A stretch of 64,000 nt of DNA, from assembly GCA_009760855.2 (NCBI GenBank), contig WPIO01000021.1, forward strand, positions 1,148,501-1,212,500. Reading direction: 5' to 3'. The notes beneath the pieces were generated by a model, which was not told the origin of the DNA, searched no databases, and saw nothing but the letters and a program-made list of their open reading frames with translations. Below are positions 43,055-54,839 of this stretch, piece after piece (within the stretch, counting starts at the first letter, position 1; each line of letters opens with the position of its first letter). The translations under genes were made by a program, and so were the position numbers. The stretch is from Cristatella mucedo (taxonomy: Eukaryota; Bryozoa; Phylactolaemata; Cristatellidae).

Positions 43055-43965
43055 TAGCTGCCTGAGCTAGATGTCAAAGCCGGTGTCTTTGCGGGACTGA
43101 TTCTAAAGAGGATTATAGGATGCAACACATTCCGTAGGAAACCCGCTGGCAAGAAGAAGAAGAAGAGGAGGCTGAGGAAAGTTTTGTCGCATATAGTTTC
43201 AGGCTTTCTAGGCAATCGCAAGACAGAAAAATATGTAGAGCTGGTTGATGCTATGGTGAACAGACCTACAGCAGAGTAGGCTTCAGGCCATCCTTCAAAG
43301 TTAATATTAGTGACCGCTCATCTTAATACATTTAAAGCGAGAACATGGAACTTATTCGGAGGAGCGAGGCCGTCGCTTCCGCCAGGATTTTCTTGACTCC
43401 GAGCTCCGCTACTAAGGACAGTAGAGCGAGCAAAAGAAGGCTGATGGCATTCGGGGGTGTTGGCTAATAGTAATTTACAATGTAATCACAAATCTTGAAA
43501 AAATACTCACTTCTAAATTTCGCGTGCTTGCATATTTGGATAATATCAGCATTAATAGAATTTGATCTTGATTAATTTGTCCGTGACTAAATGTGAAGCA
43601 AAAGAGTCGAATTCGTTCATTGTCGCACGAGAAATGGGTGAATTTTCAGCTTATCACTCTCCTAGTCACGAAGTAAAGTTGTTTTTTTTTTTAGGAATAA
43701 TGGCCGTTGTGTTTACTTTACAGGTAGAGCAATTAGGAAATGACACTTACTACTTACAACATATTGTGATACACGTTAGAACAGGTGTGAGGGTCCGCCC
43801 AAGAAGTTACCTGGTTGCGGCTGAAAACTTGTTGGCCATCGCGAGTCAGCGATAAATCCTAGGGTGGACATTTCTCTAGCCTCGACGTACTTGGAATAAC
43901 GCTAAAAATCCAAAGTAATACTGAGTACCGCTCATTGAAGGTTGAGATGTTTACGGCGCCTACCG
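43055..43965. other. Unassigned sequence
   Basis: No supported gene. An open frame at 43562-43855 (+) begins with TTG and has no known domain. Confidence 0.4.
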
Positions 43966-43969
43966 ACCA

Positions 43970-44150
43970 TGGTGAGCCGTGATGGCACACTAGGTAAGGC
44001 GGTTGCTTTCACGACCTTGGTCCCGAGGTCGTCGGTTCGATTCGTGCAGTGGGCGATTCTTTATCGCCACTGCAAGCGGTGGTGATAGCCTGTAAAGGCT
44101 CTTCCGTTGCTATACAAAAAGAGGCTGTTTAATCAGCTAGGATTTATTTA
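43970..44150 (+). mobile_element. SINE-2 copy, most complete
   Basis: A box TGGCACACTAGG at 43983-43994, B box GGTTCGATTCG at 44034-44044, body GCCACTGCAAGCGGTGGTGA (near-perfect 6-bp stem, CAAG loop) and end CTGTTTAATCAGCTAGGATT. The tRNA-like head is clearest here. Confidence 0.8.
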
Positions 44151-44484
44151 TTTATTACAGGGGTTTCGTGCTCTGTGAAGCTCTTCCTGAGTCAAGAGCA
44201 TGTATTTTCAACCATTAGCAATCACTCGGCTGATGAAAAGGCTACTTTCAATAGCTTTCTCTTGCTTTCTTAAGTCGGCTAGAATAGCTGGGATAGAGCA
44301 TATGTTATGGGAATATAAGCCATGCCGAACCTTAACGCAAATTTTTATAGCTTTTAAACAGAGGCCACACGTTTAACAGGCGACCAATTTCCCTTTAACC
44401 TATTTAATACCAAGAGTTTCACACATTGACCATATTTCAAATTTTTTTGGCCATAAAATATTTACAATATTAGTAGGTATAGAC

Positions 44485-44590
44485 ATAATAATAATAATAC
44501 ATTTGTGTGGCGCCCTCGGAGAACTCAATCTCTTTCTAATCACTTTATATTTGCTGCAAAGCAAGCATGATCGAATGGTTAGTGGTAGAT
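44485..44590 (-). mobile_element. LINE A 3' end
   Basis: (AAT)n, GCGCCCTCGGAGAACTCAAT and GCATGATCGAATGGTTAGTG, antisense. Confidence 0.75.
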
Positions 44591-44599
44591 GATAATCTG

Positions 44600-46130
44600 C
44601 CAACAAAATTGTATGCATTTGGATTACGTTTTTTTTACTGGTGTAGACCGATGACATACAGAAGCTTTTAGCTTCGAAGTTGCATCAACTCTGATGATGT
44701 GCACATTGCTATGCGAATCTAAGTTGGGACTTCACAGCTCATGAATTTGAAGATCTTTCAATCTAGCATTGCAAGAGCCAACTGCACCCAGACCAGCTAA
44801 TCGCATCTATTTTCATAAATTCCACCACCCTCGAAAAATCAGCTGTGGCTGCTGCAGAATGAAGGTGTAGGGATAGGGTTCCAAGGGGCTGTGGCCCTCC
44901 TCGGAGCAACTCGAAGGGAAGTGTCAGACCGCCAAGCCAACCGCCAGTCTCCGTCGGAATTCTATGATTGGTTGGCCCGTCCCCTCCTTGCCTGCATCTT
45001 GTCTGTACTACTGGCTGCAAGACTCTGTGCGCAACAGCTTATGCTTGTTATAATTATCTTATTGGAATTACTCATTAACATTTATTTAGTCTAGTCATCA
45101 CAGGTATCTACAAAAGTAAAAGAACTGGGTAAAATATCTGCTTGGCTCCACAGGTCAAGAGGCAGCTGAAATATGCAGTTGTTAATTTTTTTTGGAGGCG
45201 TTTAGTAAACTCAAGCAACTTACAGACACTAGTGATGAAATGGGTTTTCTAATCTCTCTGGAACCTTCAGGCTATCGATACGTTTAGTGATGGCATGCGC
45301 TCAGTAAAGCATTAGCCTCAGGTTTCCATAAAGTTAAAGCATTAGCATGGAAGGCCCTAACCGGCAGGTTAAACACAATGCGACTCAGCTTTAACGACGG
45401 GGATCAAAAGATTCGTTTGCCAAGCTTTCTTCAGCAAAATCGGCAGACCACCCGTTTTAATTTATCCGTTGGCATGGCAACGGACAAATGGCAACTGTCC
45501 ATTGACTTTTAAAATTGGAGAAGTAAATACAAGTGATTTGGCATGAAATGTCTGACGATTAGTGACCCTGCTAAATCCGAAGCAGACGGCATGGTCTGAC
45601 TATGGGTGTGCTAATCTGATTCGTATTGAGTAACTCATTGAGTCTCAATTACAGCGTACTTTAAATGGCTGAGAAAATGGCTCTGCTATACAAAAGAAAT
45701 CCAGTGGGAGTTACTGAACTTTCCGCATCGGCCAATTTTCAATTAGTTCCCTCAACTCATTGCAGCAAAATCAGGCCGGTTAGGTCAGCCTTCAATTATG
45801 GCTCTAAAGCTATGACTGAAACATCTGGATGCGGCTAAGTCACCGGCTCCAATCTACAGATCCATCCTAACGCGCGAACAAAATGATGCTACATGGTGCA
45901 AAAACTTTAGTTTGTGATTCATACGGGAGTAATCAATGTTAATAAATTTAGCCCTAGATCGCATTCTATGCACACACAAAACTACTCGACTATGCCTATA
46001 GTGAAGACCAACCACGTTGACAAAGTGGAATCACCCAACTATCCTAAACTGAAGAAGGTGACTATATTGTTGGTATGAGATCTACTTACTACTAAGAAAG
46101 CATTTCTTTGAAGCAGAACAAATCGCTTAA
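44600..46130. other. Unassigned sequence
   Basis: No repeat family or gene recognised. Confidence 0.4.
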
Positions 46131-46134
46131 GATT

Positions 46135-46490
46135 ATCGTTTGGAAACCGCGCTTTCAGTTCGTTAGTTCTCAAAGCCTGGAACTCATTCCCGACATGGGT
46201 CACGACACCGCCTGAATTGACCACATTTACAAAGAAATTAAAAACGCATCTATTTGTTAAGGCATTTAGTGGGTTCCTGCGATCCGTCCTTTATGTATTT
46301 ATGCATGCTGACCCTGTACATATTGCCACTAACCATGTTATTCCTTTTGTTTATTGAGCATGCTACGACTAACCATTCGATCATGCTTCCTTTACAGCAA
46401 ATGTAAAGTGCCTACAAAAAGATTGAGTTCTCTGAGGATGATATATCAAATGTGCTATTATTATTATTATTATTATTATTGTTGTTGTTA
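46135..46490 (+). mobile_element. LINE A 3' end
   Basis: A sense copy from the KAWNSFPTWVTTPPELTTF region through the 3' UTR to GTGCCTACAAAAAGATTGAG and (ATT)n(GTT)n. Confidence 0.8.
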
Positions 46491-46494
46491 TCGG

Positions 46495-48340
46495 TTTCCG
46501 TTGACGATCAAAACCACTGCAAACGCCTTCAAATCTGAGTGCTTACTAAAAGCAGGCAAGCAGTGCTTCCAAAATTGACCACAAGCGGAAGGAAAGTGGG
46601 TGGACTTCGCATCATCATCTAGGACAAAGGCCAATTGGCTCATTCTACAAAGCTCTGCACTTATCCACTATTAATCTCGGATTGGGCTACTTAAATCGAC
46701 GCCTGACTGTCGCAAGCGTTTTCCTCGGCCTGGCCAGGTCTACGCTAGCTTAATGCATAGTATGTGGTAATTGGCATCTTTGATGTAGCCATCTTGGCGC
46801 CGCCGGAGAGGCACGCCAAGCAGCGTAGAGATTCCGTGGGTCGTTTTCGCAGAGCAATTAGTTGCCTTACCGTTTTTTGCCCATATACTATGCCGATATG
46901 CATCCCATAGCCTTCTAGCAATTCATTGCGTGATATTTTTGTCCAAATATTTGGTACTGTCGAGCTAGCATTGATGAGCTACTCGAAGCTCTCCCGGAAA
47001 GCTACTTTGCTACACTAATCAAATGCAGTTTCGCGTGTAGATGAGTGGAAAAAGCAGGTTTTCAGCCAAATTTACGCCCTTGCTCATTTCATGGCGACGT
47101 TGCGATCCTTTGACGAAGCTGATATGCTAATAAAGTGCTAATCCTCTAACAGCAGTAATTTTGCTTCGGCAGTTTCCGTGGGGCTACTTACGTGCTTAAT
47201 TGTGCTGCTTGCCCTCAGCAGACCAGCTTTCCTGTAGCAAGACGAGAAATTTGGCTGTTAGATCAAATTATGCTTTAGTGAGATCTGATCCTTGGCTTCT
47301 TTGTCTAATCGTAGACTCTGTCAAGCCAAAGTTTAACTTTCAGTAGCCAACGACCCCGACGTAATCTCATATCTGCGAGAATGACTTTTTCGCTCTAAAG
47401 AAGATCCCTCTTGTAGGCTAAAGTGGGACTGTAAAAAAAAGTGCAAGATCACAGTTTACCGGTAACTCAGAACGTAGGGACGTCATTCTAAATTCTCTTA
47501 GTTCGTGCCATGCATTCGCATGACAGAGACTCTCGGTGGTAGGTTCGTGGACTATGCGCCCCGATTTGGAAGCCTGGGGTACTGCACTGGGTCGCACTGT
47601 CAGCCGCTCCAAGACCTCTCGAATATTTTGGGCCAAAAGAAGCGGAGAAATCTATCACCGGAACTCTGGAGGCGCTGAACCAGTGTCGACTGCTAAACCG
47701 GCCCGATTGTGACCGACAATAATTATTAGTAGCTTCTCGATTATAAAGACAAAGAACCGATTATGCGATAATTTACGGCTGAGACCGCATAGAAACCGGT
47801 ACCATGCATGAGCTGGGCAGTTAGTTGTGATTCCAGACCCTGCATTGGCATTTGAGATTACTACAGCTCTAGGCCACGGAGCCGTTGGTGTATGTCACGA
47901 CCACTGTTGAACGCCTGCAATGCTCAGCTGATGTCAAATAGACTTGACTACGCTATGAACACGGACTTTTAATGTTACGAGCACTCTTCGTTGCCGCCGT
48001 GTTCCTGCAGCTGTAGGCGTACCTGCTGTTTTGGTGCAGCACCTGCAAGTCGCTAGCCGTGCTACAGGTGCCGCCAGTATTCGCCGTGCTTCGGCTGTGA
48101 CCTGCACCGTTACCAGCGTTGATTTTGCAGCCTAGTTCTGACTGAATGTGGAAGCCGTACACTTCGTGAGTTTGTAATAGCGTCTCTTGCTGACTCTAAA
48201 CGAGCTGCTGTCAGCTAGAGCATCGTCGGATTTCGTTGACAGAACACTTCGCCTGATCTACCCATAGATGGGCATGGCGACACAATTCTTTCTTCCTCAG
48301 TAGCCGCGTCATCTCATTGGCAGTGGTTGCCCTTCACTAT
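46495..48340. other. Unassigned sequence
   Basis: No supported gene. A 72-codon minus frame at 47418-47636 starts with TTG and is not assigned. Confidence 0.4.
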
Positions 48341-48343
48341 AAG

Positions 48344-49672
48344 AATAATAATAATAAAAATAAGATAACAATAACAATAATAAGATAATAATAGTAATAG
48401 TAATAGTAAAATAATAAGACTACATCTCCCTTTACAACTGCTGCAAAGGACAGATGACCGTACTGCTCGTAGTAAAATGCACAATATCAGCAAGCTAAAC
48501 AAGTTTTACAGGTGACATGTACAGGGTCAGCATGCAAATGTGGTTAGTGGCAGCACGCACAGTGTCAGCACACATGAGCCCCCAAAGGACAAATCAGAAG
48601 GACCCACTAAATCCTGCGATAAATAGGTGCGTTTTTAGCTTCTTTTTTAATGTCTTCTAGTCAGGGGATGTCATGACGCCAGTCGGAAGTGAGTTCCATG
48701 CTTCGAGAGCATAAAGACTAAAGACATGGTCTTCAAAGGAATTGAGGTTCGTATGAGGTGTAGATAAACGATTTGATTCAGAAAAGCATGTGGTACGATG
48801 CCTCATACCCTGGTGGGTGAGTAGTTTTGATAGGTAGGCTGGAGCCAGAGAACGAAGGGGCCTAAAAGTGAGTGACAGGACCTTGAAGCCGATGCGCTGC
48901 TGGACTGGGAGCCTGTGCAGGTGGGGAGGAACCGATGTGCTTGGGCAACAGCAAACGCTCACGAAAGACAAGCCTAGCTGCAGAGCTTTCAACAATGAGC
49001 ACCTGATTGCACAGGCTCGTAGACAAGCAAGCAGCGAGTCGCAGAAGTCGAGGCGGGATTTTACTCACGCAAGGACCAACTTAGATGTGGTATCCCTGTC
49101 TAAGCAAGCCCGCATTTTAGCAATGTTATGGAGTTGAAAGTAGGCAGACTCGACTGTGGAGCTGATGTGATCGTCTAGTGCAAGGTCATTTTGGAACACG
49201 ACACCGAGATTTCGTGCAGGTGCAACAGGAGATATGCTGAGAGAGCTGATTTTGAGCGTCAAGATTAATGAGTCACACTTGGTGTGCCAAAGACTAGTAA
49301 GTTGGTTTTATCGTCAGCTAATTTGAGAAAGTTTGCTGCCATCCATATGCAGATGTCATTCTGGAGAGCTAGGAGGGATCAAAGCAAAGGTATAGCTGAG
49401 TGTCATCCGCATAAGCGTGAAAGCTTAGATTGTAGTTGGCGATCAATTCGACAAGAGGGAGAGTATAAACTGCGACGAGAAGCTGACCAAGCACAGGGAA
49501 CTGAGGTACCACGTACTCCAGGGGTTCGTCGAATGATCTTTTTCCATTCACATCAGTACTCTGGAGTCTCCCACTGATGTAGGACCTAAACTACTTTAGT
49601 GCAACGCCAGCAATGCCCAGGCGAGATGAGGGGCGCCCGAGAAGGACGCGGTGATCAGTGAGTAGTATCAAA
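48344..49672 (-). mobile_element. LINE A copy at the compositional border
   Basis: An antisense copy with a long AAT/GTAATA tail (48344-48415), 3' UTR, tail domain, NLSFHAYADDTQLYLCFD (YADD kept) and the RT segment up to AGTAGTATCAAAA. It stops at 49672, exactly where CpG-rich sequence begins. Frameshifts and stops make it dead. Confidence 0.85.
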
Positions 49673-50660
49673 ATTGGGCATTCGGTCGGCCGAGCCGACG
49701 GCCGCCTCTCGTAGTTCGCGTAGCTAAGCGCTCCGCCGCGCTCATGTGCGGTCATTTTCGAGGTTGGCTCGTTCAGCACGCGCAGTTTTTGCTCGCGCCG
49801 CCGCTTCCCAAAAGACAAAGAACTCCCAAGGCCCACGGCCGCCAGCCAGCCGGAGGCCGCTATTATTTCCGGACCGGCGGACCGCGCGACCACGCCCTCC
49901 CCTGGACGAGATCGATAACTCCTATTGGAGAGCGCGCGCATGAGGAGTGCGGAGTCGCGCATGGATCGAGTGCTCTAATACGGGCCTCTGCCGTTGGTAC
50001 CGGTAGCCGCACGTTTTCGCGCGCGCGCGTGCTCGGCGACAGAGCTCGACGCGCGCGCCCGGAGCGCTGCTATAGCCGAAGGTAAGCGCGCGATTCGCCT
50101 CTGTTCGGCCGGCGGGCCCTTTGGCCGGGCCGCTCGGCCGGCCGCCGTTAGTCCTGCCGGCACGCTTCCGCCCGACCGGCTCCGAGGCGAGTACGCCGAA
50201 GGCGCGCGCGCGGAGACGTGGCGTCTTCCTCTGCGGCGGCGGGTGCCTCTTCATAGCCGTTCGCGCACGGCGCGGCTTGGGGAGGGCATTCGGTCGGCTG
50301 TCGAGTCCGGGGTTCGCCGGGTGAGCGCTGGGGGGTGGGGGGCTGGCGCGTCCGCCGTCCTGCTCGCTGTCCTGCTCGCTGTCCTGCCGCTCACGGCCTT
50401 GCGGGATACGGGACTAGTAGCGCTCGCGCGTCTATCGCCTCGACCTGTCGCCTAGCTGCAGCGCATGGTACCCACCTCAAAGGCGAGCAGCCACGTCGGG
50501 CGCGGTCGCACCCCGACGTCACTGCCAGTGCCGCGCTCCCGGGCTTACGCTGGTGAAGTGGCCGCAGAGCACGCAAGTGCCCCCTATCTCTCAGATCGCC
50601 GCGCGGTGCGGTGCTGGAAAAGCGACTGCCTTACTTTCACGGCCTCTGCCGCCGGTCCCC
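49673..50660 (+). promoter_or_regulatory. CpG island, possible promoter with first exon(s)
   Basis: Very GC-rich, with dense CpG (CGCGCGCGCG runs near 50020 and 50050), unlike the rest of the window. Plus-strand donors GCCGAAG|GTAAGC (exon end 50081) and TTCGCCGG|GTGAGC (exon end 50320) would suit alternative non-coding or short coding first exons. Several frames are open simply because stop codons are rare at this GC level, so I do not call a protein. GGGCATTCGGTCGGC occurs at 49676 and again at 50284. Confidence 0.45.
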
Positions 50661-50947
50661 CCCCCCCCCGCCGCCCGAGCGTACATCATGCTTTGTTGCG
50701 TCGCACTCGCTGCCGCCGGCGGCAGTAATTAGACCTCGCCGTGTGTACGTCTGTCTGTCCCTGCGTCTGTCACCTCGCGCCGCCTGGCCTTCCCCCTTGC
50801 CGCTAGGCATCCACTTAGCTAGCCGGCTGCGGCTGGTCGCCGTCGCGTCGGCGCGGTGGGCCAAGCTCTCCTCGGACTGGTGAATGAACGACTGCCACAG
50901 TTCTAGCCTAGTGGTGGCTGCCATTCCAGAGGCAGGATGGTGAAGCT

Positions 50948-50976
50948 GCCGGGTGGCTCTGAGGTGGCCACCCGGC
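50948..50976. repeat. Inverted repeat, 10-bp arms
   Basis: GCCGGGTGGC at 50948-50957 and GCCACCCGGC at 50967-50976 pair perfectly around a 9-nt loop; three more pairs follow after a one-base bulge. Confidence 0.8.
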
Positions 50977-50999
50977 CAGCCTGTAATTCCAAGTACCAG

Positions 51000-53270
51000 T
51001 GACTGGTGCTCCGATGGCCTGCAATCGGGCGAAAAAAGGTGGAAGACTATAGCGTTCTGCGGCTCGATGCTGATGCCCACTCATTGGATCGGGCTTGCCC
51101 CGGCTGACGTATGGCTACGCCTGATGTTTCAAGCTAGTCTAAGCCTGCGATAAACAGATGGTGCTGGTCTGCTCGGCGTGACGGTGGTGACGTTGAGATG
51201 GTCCTGATAGGTTCCGGTTCGGATGGGCTTGAGCCCTATCGAACGAAGTGAGCTGACTTATGGACAGTCGAATCAGGTCTGGGGGGGGGCAGAGACTCGA
51301 CTGAGCACCGAAGCTTGAATCTGACGAGTTTGTTTAATCTTTTTCTCTTCTTTTCGTACCCAGAGATGGAAAGAGAGTCTGATAGAGAAAAGAGAGAGAG
51401 AGAGAGCGGAAGCGATTGAAATGGAGTAGACACAGGCTTATGCTCTGTAGTATACAAAATTGTAGACTTAGGGTGCAGGGCAGGGATGATGACGTAGTGT
51501 GCTAAGCTCGATCCCACAGCCCTTGACTGCTGCTGGGACTGTGCCACGGATGAAGAACCTTCATCAAGCCTGCTGCCGCTATTCATTTTTATTGATGAAA
51601 CAGGAGCCCTCGTGCAAATGCAGCCTCCAGCTGTACATCTGTTGGCTGCTGCAGCAGATTTGCTTCCTACCTGTGGCCGGCTTTGCTAGCTAGGCAGAGT
51701 TTAAGTATGTAGTGCCATTCGAACTTGGTTGTATGTGCTTCTTTCTCCTTCCTACTGTAGCAATTTAGCCAAACATTATTTGTTTGCTGCATTTTTGCAC
51801 ATTCCAAGGATGCTTTAGAAGTGGTGAGGTCAAGTAAAAGGAGAGGCATGAAGACTGGGGTAATTAGTAGGACAGTGAAATAACCTGACCACTACAAGGC
51901 ACAATGAGGTCACCAGATCACGTTAAAAGCCACACGAAAACGTAGGATGAGACCTGCTTTTTCTTGCCTGCCTTCAGCCAGCCTCTGTACCACACTGTCT
52001 CACTCAAGCAGTTCTGAGAGAACATCAAAATATGGTCTCAATGAACTTAATGACTCTCTCACACCACTTTGCAGCTCTCTTGTAAAATGCCCTGGTGGTC
52101 TGGTGAGCATTTTCTGCCATTAGTTGGATAACCGCTTTTCGATTTAGCTGTATTATATTCAACTCCTATTCAACTTTTCAACTCCTTAGCTCGACACAAT
52201 GCCTGGATGATTATTGACTGTAATCATCATAAGCATTACAATTCATGTACTTCCTAACTTAAAAATAAATTATAGGAGCTTGGAATGCAAGTGCCGTCAA
52301 GAGTGCTAGGAGTTTCTTCCCTACAGAGTTCTTTGCTCAGAGCCTCATGTATCATCTCTGGCTTCTTAGGTACTCATCTCTAATACCCACTTGCTGATTG
52401 CCGACAAAGAAACAGCACATTTGCTGCGATTTAGATTTGTGAACTGAACCACAGAAAAAAATAGAACATAATCTTAATAATGCATGTCACGAATTGCTTT
52501 TGCCATTATCCTGCTGCCTTTAAACTTTCCCCAGTTTCAAGAAGGCATAGCGCCTCAGTTGACATTGGAACAGTGATGGCTCATCAGCAGAAGTGAGCAG
52601 CAGTCCAGCCTAGCGCGGCATCGTCGTCGTACTATTGGCATGGTGATTCAATGGTATGATGGCTCTGTCCTGTACAATGCCCCCTGCCTCTGCAAGGGCA
52701 CACTGCAGGACCGGCTAACTCCATTCCCCCTGTAGGTGGTTACATTGTGCTGGAACCGATTGGTTGCAACAAACATGCTTGTCTTCGGCACTGGAGCTTG
52801 CTTACAGATCTCAAGGCCCTACGAAACATATTATTCAATCGTTGGAGGAGAGCAGCAGTGTTAAAAAATCCCCGATGTTTCATTGACGAAGTGCAAGCCT
52901 ATTTGCATAGGCACAGCCAGTTTCTTTTTACCTACACCCATGTATCCATATTATCTGCAGATCATGTGACTGCAATCCTGAGGGTAGCCGAATGCTGTTG
53001 CAAAATTGAAGCATTCATTCAATGGGTTTTGAATGGTGGTTAAATCCAGTGCTAACCAGAGACTTGTCAGTGGATCACTTGATCACTTGTTGCACCTGCA
53101 TCCCCTCTGTCTGTCTGATGTAAGCCATTGTCTGAGTTTACTAATATATGCGTAGCTGCCTAGATATGGTTCGAATCGAATAGCTATCTATCTGTCCCAT
53201 CTGTCTGTCTGTCCCGTCTGTCTGTCCATCTGTCCGGCAGCCAGCCAACCTGCTAGCCTGACGGCTCGTC
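51000..53270. other. Unassigned, possible intron
   Basis: No LINE or SINE sequence and no supported exon. A (GA)n run lies near 51390-51407. Confidence 0.4.
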
Positions 53271-53276
53271 CTCTCT

Positions 53277-53481
<205 letters not shown>

Positions 53482-53810
53482 GCTCTATCACTCTCTACAG
53501 TGGTAACCGAAATGCCTTCTGCGGTGCTTGGGGCCAAGGTGAGCATACCGCCATTTCTGGAATCAGTGCTCTGTGTAAGTGCGAGTAGGCTGCCTGCTGC
53601 TCTGAGCGTCTATACTCTAGCCCACAGTACGAGTGAGATACTGCCAGAGCTGCCATACTCCCATAGTTTCCCTGCTTGAATGGCCCTCGATGAGGGCTGG
53701 GTAAGAAAGAGGGGTAGTGGATCACTATCATCTTCGGCTGTCTGTGGGCAGGCTTCTAACTGGCAACCGGGGCTTGCCACTGTAGGGACTACCTCGGCCC
53801 ATTGCCAGCA

Positions 53811-53871
53811 CTGCTGCTGCTGCTGCTGCTGCCACCGACGCTGCTGCTGCCGATGCTGCTGCTGCTGTTGT
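53811..53871 (+). repeat. Interrupted (CTG)n tract
   Basis: Runs of CTG broken by CCACCGACG and CCGATG. Another CTG run lies at 54709-54730. Confidence 0.85.
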
Positions 53872-54773
53872 TCCCCACACCCTTCACCAGTTTCCTATAA
53901 ATTGACTTGCACTGAAAATGCCACTGCTGCCACATGGCCCCAGCAGTCAGCTGTTAAGCAGCCGTCAAATGGAACCACAACTGACTAGGGAATACCTTGG
54001 CTTCCTCAACGAGCCGGTGTGCATTCTACACCAGCGTCTGGAGCATTCCAGCCTGGTTTTTGTTCACTGCCGTCACTGCTGCCCTGATTTCTCTCTTGCA
54101 GCTTTAATTCCCAGAGAGCGGCAGGATTGCACTGCTCAGTGCTTCTGGCTGCAGGACAAAGAGAGGCCTTCCACTCTTACACTGCTCTAGAACTGCCTGA
54201 CAGTCGCCAGCCGCAACGAATCACCCAGCGACGGCTTGACTGGAAAGTCTGAGGGGAATCGGAAAAGCCGGCGTACCCAGTGCATCCAGCGCTCCTGCTG
54301 AGCGGCAGCATGGCAGCGGAGCCGTGATGGCTGACTTCATCTCGGGTCCTCGCTGCCTGCTGCCTGCTGCCGCAGTCGGCGTCTGCCGTTGGCACCACGG
54401 TCAGCCACCGAATTGACGCCGTGGGCTCTGGAGCCATCCTGCCCGGTGCCAGCCTCCTGTCATGACCGTCCTGTCGTGGGCTGCTGCAGCTGCGGTGGCG
54501 ACGTGCTATGCCAGCCTCGTCACGGCCGTCGTTTGTAAGTAATATTTTTGCGCAGGCGCACGCGGCCGATGCAAAAGAAGCTCTGCTGCCGCTGCGTCAG
54601 CCACCGCTGCCGAGGCTTGCTGTGGTTCGGCACCGATAGCTGCTGCTTGGGTAGGTCGCTGGGTCTGTGTCTGAGCATCGCCTTATCTCCGCGGTGCCTG
54701 CCGACCTGCTGCTGCTGCTGCTGCTGCTGCTGGCGGCTGGCTGCATGGGGGAGGGGTTGGGGTCAATGGATAC

Positions 54774-54835
54774 AGGGTGAAAGCTGCACAGGTCGGTTGA
54801 GCGCAGCTCCTACCGACCTGTGCAGCTGTCACCCT
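54774..54835. repeat. Strong stem-loop, 24-bp arms with one mismatch
   Basis: Arms 54774-54797 and 54812-54835 pair at 23 of 24 positions, with 16 perfect inner pairs (AGCTGCACAGGTCGGT), around a 14-nt loop. No terminator-like T run follows. Confidence 0.85.
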
Positions 54836-54839
54836 CCAA

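Noticed and set aside
42676-43221. 181-codon ORF
   Set aside because: It is LINE A tail-domain sequence joined to the GC-rich insert by chance openness.
49922-50883. Several Ala/Arg/Pro-rich proteins in the CpG island
   Set aside because: Multiple frames on both strands are open because stop codons are rare at this GC content; none has a domain.
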